Of a stretch of 50,573 nucleotides of DNA, positions 32,273-41,606 are shown piece by piece. Each line of letters starts with the position of its first letter. Within the stretch, counting starts at the first letter, position 1. The notes beneath the pieces were generated by a model. It saw only the letters and a list, made by a program, of their open reading frames with translations, was not told the origin of the DNA and made no database searches. The stretch spans positions 1-50,573 of the forward strand of contig NZ_URHZ01000037.1 in assembly GCF_900547735.1 (NCBI RefSeq). Direction: 5' to 3'. The stretch comes from an uncultured Clostridium sp. (GTDB lineage: Bacteria > Bacillota > Clostridia > Lachnospirales > Lachnospiraceae). The position numbers and the translations under genes were made by a program.

Positions 32273-33802
32273 ATGGCAGTAATAGGTGTGGATATCGGCA
32301 CTTCCGGCTGTAAAGCTTCTGCCGTCGGGGCGGACGGGGAGATACTGGCGGGCGCCTACCGGGAGTACACTCCCAAAGCGACGTCAGACGGAGGCCAGGA
32401 ACTGGACAGCCGGCAGGTGATGAAAGATGCGATGGAGGTGCTGCGGGAGACCGCGGTCCGGTGCGGCGGAGAAAAGATTGAGGCAATCAGCGTTTCATCG
32501 CTGGGGGAATCCGTAGTTCCGTTGAGCCGGACGGGAGAGATTTTGGCCGACGCCATCATTTACTCCGATTCCAGGGGAGAGGATGTGGAAAAAGAGCTGG
32601 CCGGCCGCGTGGATCGGGAGCGCTTTTTTGAGAAAACGGGATATGATCCGTCCCGGGTCTCCTCCGTCTGCCGTATCATGTGGCTGAAAAAGCATAAGCC
32701 CGAGATATATCGGCAGGCATCGTTTTTTCTCCCGATGAATTCCCTGCTTCTCTTCCTGCTGGGGGCAAAACCGCATATCGACTATACGCTGGCATCCACC
32801 ACCGAGATGTTCGATATCTGGGAGAAAAAGTGGGATCGGGAGATTTTAAAAGCGGCGAGGCTGCCGGAAATTCTCCTTCCCCCGGCGGTGGAACCGGGAA
32901 CCGTGGTAGGGACAATCCAGGACGGGACAGCCGGCCGGCTTGGCCTTCCGAGGGGAGTTCTCCTGGTCGCAGGAGGCCATGACCAACAGTGCGTATCCCT
33001 GGGGGCCGGGGTAATCAGAGACGGGGATGTCCTGGACGGGATGGGGAGCGTGGAGGCCGTGGGTGCGGTAGCGGGGCGTCCGCCTGATCTGAGACTGCTG
33101 GCGAAATACAATCTTTCGGTGGAACCCCATGTGATTCCGGGGAAATATTCCATCTATGGCTGCACGATGACGGCGGGAAGGGCCGTGAAATGGTTTCGGG
33201 ACTGTTTCTGCCAGGACCTGGTTCTGGCGGCCGTGCAGGAGAGAAAAGATGTCTATGACTTAATGTTTGATATGGTCCCGAGAGAACAGAATAACGTGAT
33301 CTGGATTCCCTATTTTTCTGGAGCCGGGACGCCGTTTAATGACCCGGAGGCCAAAAGCATCCTATTGGGGGCGGATCTTAAGACCGGCCGCGGGGAACTC
33401 TTTGCGGCTCTGCTGGAAGGGATCGCGTTCGAGTTACAGCTCAATCTGGAATGTCTGGAGGCGGCCGGAGTTACCCTGGGGGAAATCCATGCGGTGGGAG
33501 GGCTGGCTAAAAACGAGCGATACCTCCGGATGAAAGCGGATCTCATGGGCCGCGATATCGTGACACTTAGCTCCAATGAAGCCGGGACGCTGGGAGCGGC
33601 CATTCTCGCTATGAAAGCCGCCGGTGGCTGCCGGACGATGGAAGAGGCGGCGGACGTCATGGTCAAGGTGAAAAAGAGAATCCGCAGTGAGCCGGACCAT
33701 TTTTCCTATTACCAGGATAAATACGACCGGTATAAAGAAAACCATCCGTGGTATGTCCGTTCGGGAATCGGCCAGCTTCACGTTTCACATAAGAAAATTT
33801 AG
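32273..33802 (+). CDS. FGGY-family carbohydrate kinase
   Basis: 509 residues. The first phosphate loop is GVDIGTSGCKA at 5-15. The probable catalytic Asp lies in VAGGHDQQCVSLGAG, and the adenosine motif is GGLAKNERYLRMKADLMG. FGGY kinases phosphorylate sugars and polyols such as xylulose, ribulose, glycerol or erythritol; this one resembles the xylulokinase group most but the substrate is open. ATG 32273 has CGGGAGGAAGCAG before it. It is the first gene of the catabolic island, ahead of its ABC importer. Confidence 0.88.
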   Translation: MAVIGVDIGTSGCKASAVGADGEILAGAYREYTPKATSDGGQELDSRQVMKDAMEVLRETAVRCGGEKIEAISVSSLGESVVPLSRTGEILADAIIYSDSRGEDVEKELAGRVDRERFFEKTGYDPSRVSSVCRIMWLKKHKPEIYRQASFFLPMNSLLLFLLGAKPHIDYTLASTTEMFDIWEKKWDREILKAARLPEILLPPAVEPGTVVGTIQDGTAGRLGLPRGVLLVAGGHDQQCVSLGAGVIRDGDVLDGMGSVEAVGAVAGRPPDLRLLAKYNLSVEPHVIPGKYSIYGCTMTAGRAVKWFRDCFCQDLVLAAVQERKDVYDLMFDMVPREQNNVIWIPYFSGAGTPFNDPEAKSILLGADLKTGRGELFAALLEGIAFELQLNLECLEAAGVTLGEIHAVGGLAKNERYLRMKADLMGRDIVTLSSNEAGTLGAAILAMKAAGGCRTMEEAADVMVKVKKRIRSEPDHFSYYQDKYDRYKENHPWYVRSGIGQLHVSHKKI

Positions 33803-33892
33803 CTGCGATTCACAGCCGTTCGAGAAAGCGGATAGGTGTGAACCGTGGAAAAATTTATCATAAAAACACCGGGTGATACCGGAAAACCAAAA

Positions 33893-33908
33893 GCGGCAGA
33901 TATGCCGC
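33893..33908 (+). other. Hairpin before the binding-protein ribosome site
   Basis: GCGGCA-GATA-TGCCGC, perfect 6-bp stem with a tetraloop, ending a few bases before AAAAAGGAGG. It could be a 5' stabiliser that raises expression of the binding protein over the kinase. Confidence 0.4.
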
Positions 33909-33928
33909 CACAAAAAGGAGGAAAAGAT

Positions 33929-34984
33929 ATGAAGAAAATGCTCAACCTGGCGCTCGCTGTTTGTCTGGTCTGTACATCCCTGAGCGGCTGTTCCGCAAAA
34001 GAAAGCGGTTCCGCAGCGAAAACACCGGAGACTCCGGCTGCGGATGCTGTGGCTCCCGCGGACACGTCTGCCCCTGCAAATGAGGCGGGTTCCGCCGAAA
34101 GCGCCTCGGCGGACAGCGGGAAAAAGATGAAAATCGGCCTGTCGGTCATGGACCTGTCGAACTCTTATTTTGCCGAGTTTTCCAACGGAGCGCAGAAGTA
34201 CGCGGATGAGAACGGGATCGATCTCGTCATCAACGATCCACAGTCAGACACCCAGAAACAGGTATCTGCAATTGAGAATTTCGTCAGCTCAGGCTGCGAC
34301 GCCATCATCGTTAGCGCTCTGGACGCAGAGTCCAGCAGAGGCGCTATTGCGGAGGCGGAGGCAGCCGGAATCCGCGTGATCACGGAGACGACATTCATCG
34401 AGGAGGCCACCAGCTGCGTGACATTTGAAGAGTATAATTTCGGCTATGCGTTGGGCACGGCGGCAGGCAAATGGATCTCAGAGGAGCTGGGCGGCAAGGC
34501 GGAATATGCCATTTTAAACCAGCCGACACTTCCGCAGGTGATCGAGCGTGAGAACGGAATCAGGGCCGGAATTGAGGAGTATGCGCCGGATGCAGAACTG
34601 GCGGCCACGGCGGCTGCGAACCTGACTGACACCGGCATGCGCGCGGCGGAGAACATTCTTCAGGCCCACCCGGATGTACAGGTGATTCTGGGCGTAAATG
34701 ACAGCGGGGCGCTGGGAGCATACGAGGCGGTTATGGCCTCCGGAGTAAACACCGACCACTTCTTTGTCGGCGGCTGTGACGGCGCGTCGGAAGCGCTCTC
34801 CAAGATCAAAGAAGGGACGATATATCGGGCGTCCGCTGGTCTGGAGCTGCCCAATGAGGATATCGGACGCCTCTGCATGGATTATGCGGTCAAAGCGGCG
34901 AACGGGGAAAAGCTGGAGAGTATCTATTATCTCGATTGTGTGGCCATCGACGGCTCCAACGTGGATACTTACCTGACCAATTAA
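33929..34984 (+). CDS. Ribose-type sugar ABC transporter substrate-binding lipoprotein
   Basis: 351 residues. A lipoprotein signal (MKKMLNLALAVCLVCTSLSG followed by Cys21) and an Ala/Pro/Ser-rich linker (about 22-68) lead to a periplasmic-binding type I fold of the RbsB kind: KIGLSVMDLSNSYFAEFSNG, INDPQSDTQKQVSAIENFVS, and late VGGCDGASEALSKIKEGTIY. It would capture the sugar or polyol outside the cell. ATG 33929 has AAAAAGGAGGAAAAGAT upstream; earlier in-frame starts would place the signal internally. A hairpin follows before the ATPase gene. Confidence 0.92.
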   Translation: MKKMLNLALAVCLVCTSLSGCSAKESGSAAKTPETPAADAVAPADTSAPANEAGSAESASADSGKKMKIGLSVMDLSNSYFAEFSNGAQKYADENGIDLVINDPQSDTQKQVSAIENFVSSGCDAIIVSALDAESSRGAIAEAEAAGIRVITETTFIEEATSCVTFEEYNFGYALGTAAGKWISEELGGKAEYAILNQPTLPQVIERENGIRAGIEEYAPDAELAATAAANLTDTGMRAAENILQAHPDVQVILGVNDSGALGAYEAVMASGVNTDHFFVGGCDGASEALSKIKEGTIYRASAGLELPNEDIGRLCMDYAVKAANGEKLESIYYLDCVAIDGSNVDTYLTN

Positions 34985-34997
34985 CCTGCAAGGAAGA

Positions 34998-35030
34998 GAG
35001 GTATGGAAGGCGGTCTGTCGTCCATACCTC
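34998..35030 (+). other. Intercistronic hairpin after the binding-protein gene
   Basis: GAGGTATGGA and TCCATACCTC form a perfect 10-bp stem with a 13-nt loop, 14 nt after the stop. No T-run follows. In ABC operons such hairpins often protect the binding-protein mRNA and reduce readthrough to the membrane components. Confidence 0.55.
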
Positions 35031-35049
35031 GTCATAGGGAGGTGAAAAT

Positions 35050-36564
35050 GTGGCGGTTCCAAGTTTGACGGTCAGAAATCTGACCAAAACATTTCCGGGG
35101 GTGAAAGCACTAAACGACGCCAGCATCGAGTTTTATCCGGGTGAGGTTCACGCTCTTCTGGGAGAGAACGGGGCGGGGAAATCAACTCTGTGTAAAATCC
35201 TGTCGGGCGCCTATGGAGCGGACAGCGGAGAGATCTACATAGACGGACGGCAGTATCAGGGGTTCACCCCATCGGAAGCAAAGAAGGCCGGGATCGGCAT
35301 TATCTATCAGGAATTCAATCTGGTTCCGGCATTGAGCGTATATGAAAATCTGTTTCTGGGGAAAGAAATCCGAAATGGGATCATGCTGAAGCGCAGCGAG
35401 ATGATCCGGCGGACGAAAGAAGTTTTCGACCGACTGAAGGTTTCCCTGGATCCGGTGCGGCCGGTGGGGGAACTCAGCATCGCCTATCAGCAGCTGGTGG
35501 AGATCGGGAAAGCCATCTATGAAAATGCAAAAATCCTGATCATGGACGAGCCGACGGCTCCTCTGACAGGGCAGGAGGTCGGCGTCCTGTTCGAGATCAT
35601 CCGGGATCTGAAACGCCAGGGAATCACGATTATCTATATTTCGCACAGAATCGAGGAGCTCTTTGAGCTGGCGGAGAAAGTAACAGTTATGTGCGACGGC
35701 CGCGTGATCCGCACCCTGAATACGGCCGAGACCACCCGCAGGGAATTAGTCAGCCTGATGGTGGGCCGGGAGCTGGGAGAGAGCTACCCTGAAAAAGGGG
35801 ATAGCTGTACAGGGGAGACGGCGCTCCAGGTTTCCCATCTGACGACCGGCAAATTAAAAGATGTGTCATTTGAAGTCCGCGCAGGAGAAATACTCGGCTT
35901 TGCCGGGTTGGTGGGAGCCGGGCGCACCGAGATTGCCAGGGCGGTTTTCGGAGCGGATGTCCGGACTTCAGGAGAGATTTCAGTGCATGGCCGGCCGGTC
36001 CCGATCCGGACGCCGTCCGATGCGATCCGGGCGGGTATCTGCCTGATTCCGGAGGATAGAAAGGGGCAGGGAATTCACCTGCACCTGAGTGTACGGAACA
36101 ATATCTCGCTCACCAGGGTAAAATCTTTAAGCCGGTTTATGATGGTGCAGAGGGGGAAGGAGCAGAAACTGATTGATCAATACATTCATGCTCTGGAGAT
36201 TAAGACCCCGTCCGACGCACAGTTGACCGACCATCTCTCCGGCGGAAACCAGCAGAAGGTGGTGCTCTCCAAATGGCTGGCGGCTAACTGCAATATCATG
36301 ATATTTGACGAACCGACCCGCGGCATAGACGTGGGGGCGAAGCAGGAGATTTACCAGCTGATGGCAAATCTGCGCAGGGAAGGAAAGGCGATTATCATGA
36401 TATCCTCCGAGCTTCCGGAGCTGATTGGGATGAGCGATCGAATTATGGTGATGCACGAAGGGCGGTTGAGCGGCTTCCTGAGCGGTTCAGAGGTGACGCA
36501 GAGTGCAATATTGGAACTTGCTTCCGGCGGAAGCAGGGAAAATAGTTTGGGGGTGGAATCTTGA
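35050..36564 (+). CDS. Sugar ABC transporter double ATPase (RbsA/MglA type)
   Basis: 504 residues with two fused ATPase domains. Domain 1 has Walker A GENGAGKST (about 37-45), a signature-like LSIAYQQLVEIGKA and Walker B ILIMDEPTAPL. Domain 2 has the degenerate loop GLVGAGRTEIARAVFGA typical of this family, signature LSGGNQQKVVLSKWL and Walker B MIFDEPTRGIDVG. The start is GTG at 35050 with AGGGAGGTGAAAAT in front; the ATG two bases earlier is out of frame. It energises the permease whose TTG start overlaps its stop. Confidence 0.93.
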   Translation: MAVPSLTVRNLTKTFPGVKALNDASIEFYPGEVHALLGENGAGKSTLCKILSGAYGADSGEIYIDGRQYQGFTPSEAKKAGIGIIYQEFNLVPALSVYENLFLGKEIRNGIMLKRSEMIRRTKEVFDRLKVSLDPVRPVGELSIAYQQLVEIGKAIYENAKILIMDEPTAPLTGQEVGVLFEIIRDLKRQGITIIYISHRIEELFELAEKVTVMCDGRVIRTLNTAETTRRELVSLMVGRELGESYPEKGDSCTGETALQVSHLTTGKLKDVSFEVRAGEILGFAGLVGAGRTEIARAVFGADVRTSGEISVHGRPVPIRTPSDAIRAGICLIPEDRKGQGIHLHLSVRNNISLTRVKSLSRFMMVQRGKEQKLIDQYIHALEIKTPSDAQLTDHLSGGNQQKVVLSKWLAANCNIMIFDEPTRGIDVGAKQEIYQLMANLRREGKAIIMISSELPELIGMSDRIMVMHEGRLSGFLSGSEVTQSAILELASGGSRENSLGVES

Positions 36565-37511
36565 AAGGTAAAAAAATACAATTGTCAACGATCAGCGTGT
36601 TTATCATCCTGGCTGCGGAGATCCTGTTTTTTGCGCTGACGGCGGATAATTTCTTCAGCTCGTCCAATCTTCTGAGCGTGGGGCGGCAGGTTTCCATGAC
36701 CGGTATAGCGGCCGTGGGAATGACCATCCTTCTCCTGGTCGGTGGAATCGATATTTCGGTGGGAACGATGTGTGCGTTTACCGGGGTGGTCTGTACCAAA
36801 TTAGTGGTGCAGGGGCAGCTGCCGATCTGGCTGGCCGTGATCATCACACTGATGGTGGGCGCGTGCTGCGGCGCCGTCAACGGCTTTATGTGTACATATT
36901 TTAAAATCCCGGCTATGATCGGAACGATGGCCATGCAGACCATTGCCAAAGGCGCTGCCTACCTTCTGACGGGAGGGATTCCGATCTACGGCCTGCCCGA
37001 CAGTTTCCGGGTATTCGGACAGGGGTATATCGGTAAAATCCCGGTGCCGCTCTGCATTATGGTGGCCGTATTTATCCTCGGTTTTGTGCTTCTGGAAAAA
37101 ACGTATTTTGGACGTCACATTTATGCGGTCGGAGGGAACCAGGAGGCCGCGCGTTTATCCGGCATTAACACCACAAGAGTGCAGATGATCTGCTATATCG
37201 CATGCAGCACCTTGGCGGCGGTTGCCGGCATTATCATGGCTTCCCGCGTCAATTCGGGCCAGCCGTCGGTGGGGGTCGGTTTTGAGATGGATGCAATCAC
37301 GGCTTCCGTCTTAAGCGGAGTCAGCCTGATGGGCGGCGAAGGCCGTATCGTCAATGTGGTGGCCGGCGTTCTGATTATGGGAATTCTGTCCAACGGTATG
37401 GTTATGCTGGATTTGACCGAATATACACAGTGGCTGGTTAAAGGAATCGTCCTGCTCTTTGCGGTGGCGGTGAATAATGTTCAGAAAGGGCTGGTGAAAA
37501 AACATGCTTAA
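36561..37511 (+). CDS. Sugar ABC transporter permease (RbsC type)
   Basis: 316 residues with eight to ten hydrophobic segments. Family features are VSMTGIAAVGMTILLLVGGI followed by DISVG near residue 55 and the late GFEMDAITASVLSGVSLMGG with a following EGR loop that contacts the ATPase. The start is TTG at 36561 in TTGA overlap with the ATPase stop, with GGGGGTGGAATC upstream. Only one permease gene is present, as usual for ribose-type importers that use a homodimer. Confidence 0.92.
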   Translation: MKGKKIQLSTISVFIILAAEILFFALTADNFFSSSNLLSVGRQVSMTGIAAVGMTILLLVGGIDISVGTMCAFTGVVCTKLVVQGQLPIWLAVIITLMVGACCGAVNGFMCTYFKIPAMIGTMAMQTIAKGAAYLLTGGIPIYGLPDSFRVFGQGYIGKIPVPLCIMVAVFILGFVLLEKTYFGRHIYAVGGNQEAARLSGINTTRVQMICYIACSTLAAVAGIIMASRVNSGQPSVGVGFEMDAITASVLSGVSLMGGEGRIVNVVAGVLIMGILSNGMVMLDLTEYTQWLVKGIVLLFAVAVNNVQKGLVKKHA

Positions 37512-38655
37512 GACATCGGCTTTTCGTGGAAACCGGCAGTTTGACATCCAGGAAGTTCCAATGCCCCGGGTAGAGCAAGACGGAATCCTGATCCGGGTGG
37601 AGGCAGCCGGAATCTGCGGCTCGGATCTCCACATCAGCACGGAGACGCCGCCGTTTCCCGTCGTGCTGGGCCACGAAGTGACCGGGACGATAGTGGAGAT
37701 GGGAGGACGGGCAAATGACGCCATGTACATTTATGGAGGACCGCTAAAAACGGGAGACCGGATTGTCCTCTATCCGACGGTCACCTGCGGACATTGCGCT
37801 AACTGCCTGGACTACGGAAACGGCGCCTATTCCGTCTGCGAGAAGCCCTTCGGCTACGGCGACTGGTTACCCTATCAGGGGGCAGGCGATTATGAGCGCC
37901 CGGAAGGGGAGACGGCCCTGACCGGCGGTTTCTCGGAATATATGTATATCTATCCGGGGACGTATCTGTGGAAAGTACCGGAGTCCATGCCGGCCGAGAG
38001 AGCAGTTCTTTTGGATCCTCTGGCGGTGGCGGTCAGGACGGTGGAACTGGCCATGCGCTGCCCCGGCACCATGGAAAACTGCCTGGATGAGACCAGGACG
38101 GCTCTGGTCATCGGGGACGGGCCGATCGGGGCTCTGACTGCTTTTTATCTACGGATGCTGGGGACTGGCAGGATCGTGGTGGCCGGCGGCCGGAAGAAGC
38201 GGCTTGAGATGTGCGGCCAAATGGCTGAGGCTGATTTACTGCTGAATTACAAGACCCAGAGCCTGGAAGAGCGGAAGGAGAAAATCGGAGAACTGACAGG
38301 AGGCAGAGGGGCGGATGTGGTCTTCCAGTGTGTGGGGACCGGGCAGGCCTTCTGCGACGGGATTCACCTCATGAAGCGCCTGGGGACGCTGGTGGAGTGT
38401 GGAAACGCTATGAAACCGTCCCCCGTAACCTTTGATCCCTTTGCGGATCTCTGCGCAAAACATGCCACGCTGATTGGGATGACGGTAAACACCCCCCATG
38501 CCTTCCACAAGGCATTCCGGATTCTGTGTGACCGGAAGGAAAAACTGGAGCAGCTCTTTACCTATTCCTGCGGGCTTAAAGGGCTGGCGAAGACGATGGC
38601 CGCCTCCTCTTTTGACGGCTATATGAAAGGGATTGTTTATCCAGGGAGAGAATAA
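37504..38655 (+). CDS. Zinc-dependent medium-chain alcohol dehydrogenase 1
   Basis: 383 residues. Catalytic zinc ligands appear in AGICGSDLH (Cys about 38) and LGHEVTG. The structural zinc loop is CGHCANC followed by a fourth Cys after ten residues instead of the usual seven, and there is an extra segment (ANDAMYIYGGPLKTG) before it. The nucleotide fold has VIGDGPIGALTAFYLRMLG. It would oxidise a secondary alcohol of a polyol to a ketone with NAD(P)+. It overlaps the permease gene by 8 nt, so it belongs to the same operon. Substrate unknown. Confidence 0.85.
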   Translation: MLKTSAFRGNRQFDIQEVPMPRVEQDGILIRVEAAGICGSDLHISTETPPFPVVLGHEVTGTIVEMGGRANDAMYIYGGPLKTGDRIVLYPTVTCGHCANCLDYGNGAYSVCEKPFGYGDWLPYQGAGDYERPEGETALTGGFSEYMYIYPGTYLWKVPESMPAERAVLLDPLAVAVRTVELAMRCPGTMENCLDETRTALVIGDGPIGALTAFYLRMLGTGRIVVAGGRKKRLEMCGQMAEADLLLNYKTQSLEERKEKIGELTGGRGADVVFQCVGTGQAFCDGIHLMKRLGTLVECGNAMKPSPVTFDPFADLCAKHATLIGMTVNTPHAFHKAFRILCDRKEKLEQLFTYSCGLKGLAKTMAASSFDGYMKGIVYPGRE

Positions 38656-38740
38656 GGAGGCGCGAGGAAAAAAGGAAGGTGCGCGTAGGAATAGGAAAGT
38701 GCCTGAAGTAAAAAGGCGTATGGAAATGGGAGAAAGTCAT

Positions 38741-39829
38741 ATGGAAGATAGGATGAAAGCGCTGCGCCTGTATGGGCCGATGGATATGCGGCTGGAGGAA
38801 CGGCCGGTTCCCTCCTGCCGGGAAGATGAAATGGTCATCCGGATCCTGGGCTGCGGCATCTGCGGTTCGGATCTGAAAAATTTTGCAGGCGGCCACGAGT
38901 GGAACGCGCCGCCCGAGGAGCGGTTTATCGAGACGCCTGTCACGGCGGGACATGAGTTCTACGGTGAAATCGTCAAAAAGGGAGAGAACGTAACGGATTA
39001 TGAACTGGGGGAACTGATGATTTCGGAGCAGATCATCCCCTGCAAGGAGTGCCGGTTTTGTAAGAATGGCCAGTATTGGATGTGCCAGAATCTAAAAATG
39101 TACGGATTCCAGAGGGAGGCGGAAGGGGGATTTGCCCAGTATATGCGGATTCACCGCCGGGGAATCAATCACCATATCCCAAAGCATTTTACAGTGGAGC
39201 AGGCGGCTCTGATCGAGCCGTACGCATGCAGTATGCACGCCGTGGAGCGGGCGAGAATCCGCCACGAGGACGTCGTAGTCGTGAGTGGATTGGGAGCGAT
39301 TGGGCTCGGTATGGTGACGATGGCCCGCCTGGCTATCCCAAAGCTTATCATCGGCCTGGATTTGAGAGAAAACCGGCGCGCCCTGGCTGAAAAATTCGGC
39401 GCGGATCTGGTCCTGGATCCGTCCCAGTGCGATGTCGCAGAGGAGATCCTGAAACGGACGGACGGCTACGGCTGCGATGTCTATCTGGAGGCCGCGGGAA
39501 GCGAGGCCAGCGTCAGGCAGGGGTTGAAGGCTGTCCGAAGCCTGGGCCGCTACGTCCAGTTCGGTATATTTGCAAAGGACATCATGGCCGACTGGAATAT
39601 CATCGGGGATGGGAAGGAGATCGATGTTCTGGGCTCCCATCTGGGGCCGGGCTGTTTCGAGGCGGTTATTGCCGGGATAGACAGAGGACTAATCGCGACG
39701 GAAGGTGTGGTAACTCATAAATTTGCATTAGAAAAGTGGGACGAGGCATACGCCGCTGCAGTCCATGATCCGTCAGCGATCAAAGTGGTGATGACGCCGA
39801 ATGCGCGGGAAAGGGGAGAAAAATTATGA
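38741..39829 (+). CDS. Zinc-dependent dehydrogenase 2, erythritol/L-threitol dehydrogenase-like
   Basis: 362 residues. Zinc ligands: GCGICGSDLKNF and AGHEFYGE (catalytic), CKECRFC plus a Cys seven residues later (structural). The segments QYWMCQNL, YGFQREAEGGFAQYM and IEPYACSMHAVERA, and the late GSHLGPGCFEA, resemble those I remember from EltD-type erythritol/L-threitol dehydrogenases. The nucleotide motif is VSGLGAIGLGMVTMA. The start is uncertain; I chose ATG 38741, eight bases after GGGAGA, but 38720, 38726 and 38753 are possible. The stop overlaps the aldolase start (ATGA). Confidence 0.8.
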   Translation: MEDRMKALRLYGPMDMRLEERPVPSCREDEMVIRILGCGICGSDLKNFAGGHEWNAPPEERFIETPVTAGHEFYGEIVKKGENVTDYELGELMISEQIIPCKECRFCKNGQYWMCQNLKMYGFQREAEGGFAQYMRIHRRGINHHIPKHFTVEQAALIEPYACSMHAVERARIRHEDVVVVSGLGAIGLGMVTMARLAIPKLIIGLDLRENRRALAEKFGADLVLDPSQCDVAEEILKRTDGYGCDVYLEAAGSEASVRQGLKAVRSLGRYVQFGIFAKDIMADWNIIGDGKEIDVLGSHLGPGCFEAVIAGIDRGLIATEGVVTHKFALEKWDEAYAAAVHDPSAIKVVMTPNARERGEKL

Positions 39830-40677
39830 ATCAGTGCGGAGTAAAAGAATTGTTTCGCAGAGCGAAGGAGGGCTGCTACGCGCTGAACGCGTTTAACTGT
39901 GCGGATGTCTGGGATATGAGCGCGGTCACGGCGGCGGCGCAGGAGCTTAGGGCACCCGTGATGGTGGCAATCCACCCTGAGAATTTTACGCAGCTTCCAC
40001 TGGAGATCTATGCGGCGCTCGGGAGAGAGATGGCGGAGCGCTCGGACGTTCCGGTCATTCTGCACCTGGATCACTGCCAGGACGTCCAGGTTTGTAAAGC
40101 AGCGGTAGACTACGGCTTCCCCTCGGTCATGCTGGACGCCTCGGCTTTGCCGCTGGAAAAAAACATTGCCGCAGTGAAAGAGGTGGCCGAATATGCCCAT
40201 GCCAGAGGTAGTATCGTAGAGGCGGAGATAGGGCGGATTAAGGGCGTCGGATATGAGGGCGGATATGAGGGAGACGATTATCTTGCCCGGGTGGCGGACT
40301 GTGTCCGTCTGGTGGAAGAGACGGGGGTGGATACCCTGGCGGTCGGCATCGGGACAGCCCATGGCTATTATGAGGGGGAACCTCATCTGAGCTTTGAGCG
40401 GCTGCAGGAGATCCACCGGGCGATCAGCATTCCGCTGGTTCTCCACGGAGGGACGGGAATCGCCGGAGAAGATGTGCGCCGCTGTATCGCGGAGGGGATC
40501 TGCAAGGTAAACGTGGGAACGTGCATTGCCAGCGCCTATATGAACGGAATGAAAGCAGAGCTGGAGCGGTTCGGGGAAAATGCTTTTATCATCGACCTGA
40601 TAGGGACGGTAAAAGAGGGAATCAAAAAAGAGGTGAGGGAATGGATCCGGACCTGCGGAGGAGACAAAAGAGCATAG
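39826..40677 (+). CDS. Class II (zinc) ketose-bisphosphate aldolase, KbaY/GatY-like
   Basis: 283 residues, matching KbaY/GatY (284-286). Asp82 and His83 in HLDHCQD, His179 in GIGTAHG and His207 in VLHGGTGI match the catalytic acid and the three zinc ligands, at almost the same numbers as in E. coli KbaY (His83, 180, 208). KVNVGT is the phosphate site. It would split a phosphorylated ketose into dihydroxyacetone phosphate and an aldehyde. It is translationally coupled to dehydrogenase 2. Whether the substrate is a bisphosphate or monophosphate cannot be told. Confidence 0.9.
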   Translation: MNQCGVKELFRRAKEGCYALNAFNCADVWDMSAVTAAAQELRAPVMVAIHPENFTQLPLEIYAALGREMAERSDVPVILHLDHCQDVQVCKAAVDYGFPSVMLDASALPLEKNIAAVKEVAEYAHARGSIVEAEIGRIKGVGYEGGYEGDDYLARVADCVRLVEETGVDTLAVGIGTAHGYYEGEPHLSFERLQEIHRAISIPLVLHGGTGIAGEDVRRCIAEGICKVNVGTCIASAYMNGMKAELERFGENAFIIDLIGTVKEGIKKEVREWIRTCGGDKRA

Positions 40678-40702
40678 GTGGATCCAGAATTTCCCAGAAT
40701 CA

Positions 40703-40732
40703 TTGACTCTCGCTACGGCTTCATGATAAAAT
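40703..40732 (+). promoter_or_regulatory. Promoter of the DeoR regulator gene
   Basis: TTGACT (40703-40708), 18 bp, TAAAAT (40727-40732), 47 nt before the regulator start. This suggests the regulator can be made independently of the island operon. Confidence 0.6.
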
Positions 40733-40778
40733 AAACAACAATAATATGCAATTAAAAATGATGTTGTGACGAAGGGTG

Positions 40779-41564
40779 ATGAAACTTTTGGCTCGAATAT
40801 TAGCAGAAAAACGGCAGGCACAGATTACTCAGATGCTGGTGGCCGACGGTCATATCAAGATCAGTACGATAGTAAATGAATTTCATGTGTCATCCGAAAC
40901 TGCAAGAAAAGATCTGATCGCGCTGGAACAGCGCGGAGTCGCGCGCAAGACCCACGGAGGCGCGGTCGTAGTAGATAATTATTTTACGGGAAGCAATGTG
41001 TTTCTCAATCGCAGAATGGAACGAAACATAAGCTCCAAGAGGGCAATCGCCCGGGCCGCTGTGAACCTGGTATCAGACAACAGCACAGTGATCCTGGACT
41101 CCGGCAGCACAACATACTGGCTTGCGGAGGAACTGCTCGCAAAGAAAAACATAACGGTAGTGACAAACAGCCTGACAGCGGCGATTCGTCTGGCAGAAAA
41201 TAAAGTAAATGTACTGGCGCTGGGAGGGGAGGTTTACCCGTCCAACCTGGCCGCCGTAGGGCAGTGGGTGGATCTGTGCCTGGCGGGAATCCAGGCGGAT
41301 ATCGCGTTTATCGGCGCCAGCGCCCTCAGCACGTCCCGCGGTCCCTGTGTGGAGAACTTTCCGGAGGCGCACGCCAAGTGGAAGATGATGGAGAGCGCCG
41401 GGAGAAGTTATATTGTCTCAGACAGCAGCAAATTTATGAACAATGCGCTGGTTGAATACGCCGCCTGGGAGCGCTTTGACGGCCTGATCACAGATCGCGG
41501 CCTTCCGGAAGAGATATTTAAGGAGTTATCTGCCAAAGTGAATATTGTGTTTGCAGAGGAGTAG
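40779..41564 (+). CDS. DeoR-family transcriptional regulator
   Basis: About 261 residues. The N-terminal winged helix reads QITQMLVADGHIKISTIVNE and then VSSETARKDLIALEQRGVA with RKTHGGA, the hallmark DeoR wing. The C-terminal sensor domain (about 75-255) has ILDSGSTTYWLAEEL and a VTNSL motif that bind phosphosugars in this family, plus late IVSDSSKF. It probably represses the surrounding island until a phosphorylated intermediate appears. The start may be ATG 40779 or TTG 40788, which is better spaced from AAGGG. Confidence 0.9.
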   Translation: MKLLARILAEKRQAQITQMLVADGHIKISTIVNEFHVSSETARKDLIALEQRGVARKTHGGAVVVDNYFTGSNVFLNRRMERNISSKRAIARAAVNLVSDNSTVILDSGSTTYWLAEELLAKKNITVVTNSLTAAIRLAENKVNVLALGGEVYPSNLAAVGQWVDLCLAGIQADIAFIGASALSTSRGPCVENFPEAHAKWKMMESAGRSYIVSDSSKFMNNALVEYAAWERFDGLITDRGLPEEIFKELSAKVNIVFAEE

Positions 41565-41606
41565 AAAATTGCCCTTTTGGCCAATAAACGGAAGGGGTTT
41601 TTATCA

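Noticed and set aside
39715..40821. 368-codon open frame antisense to the aldolase gene
   Set aside because: The plus strand encodes a full class II aldolase with all zinc ligands; the antisense product has no recognisable motif.
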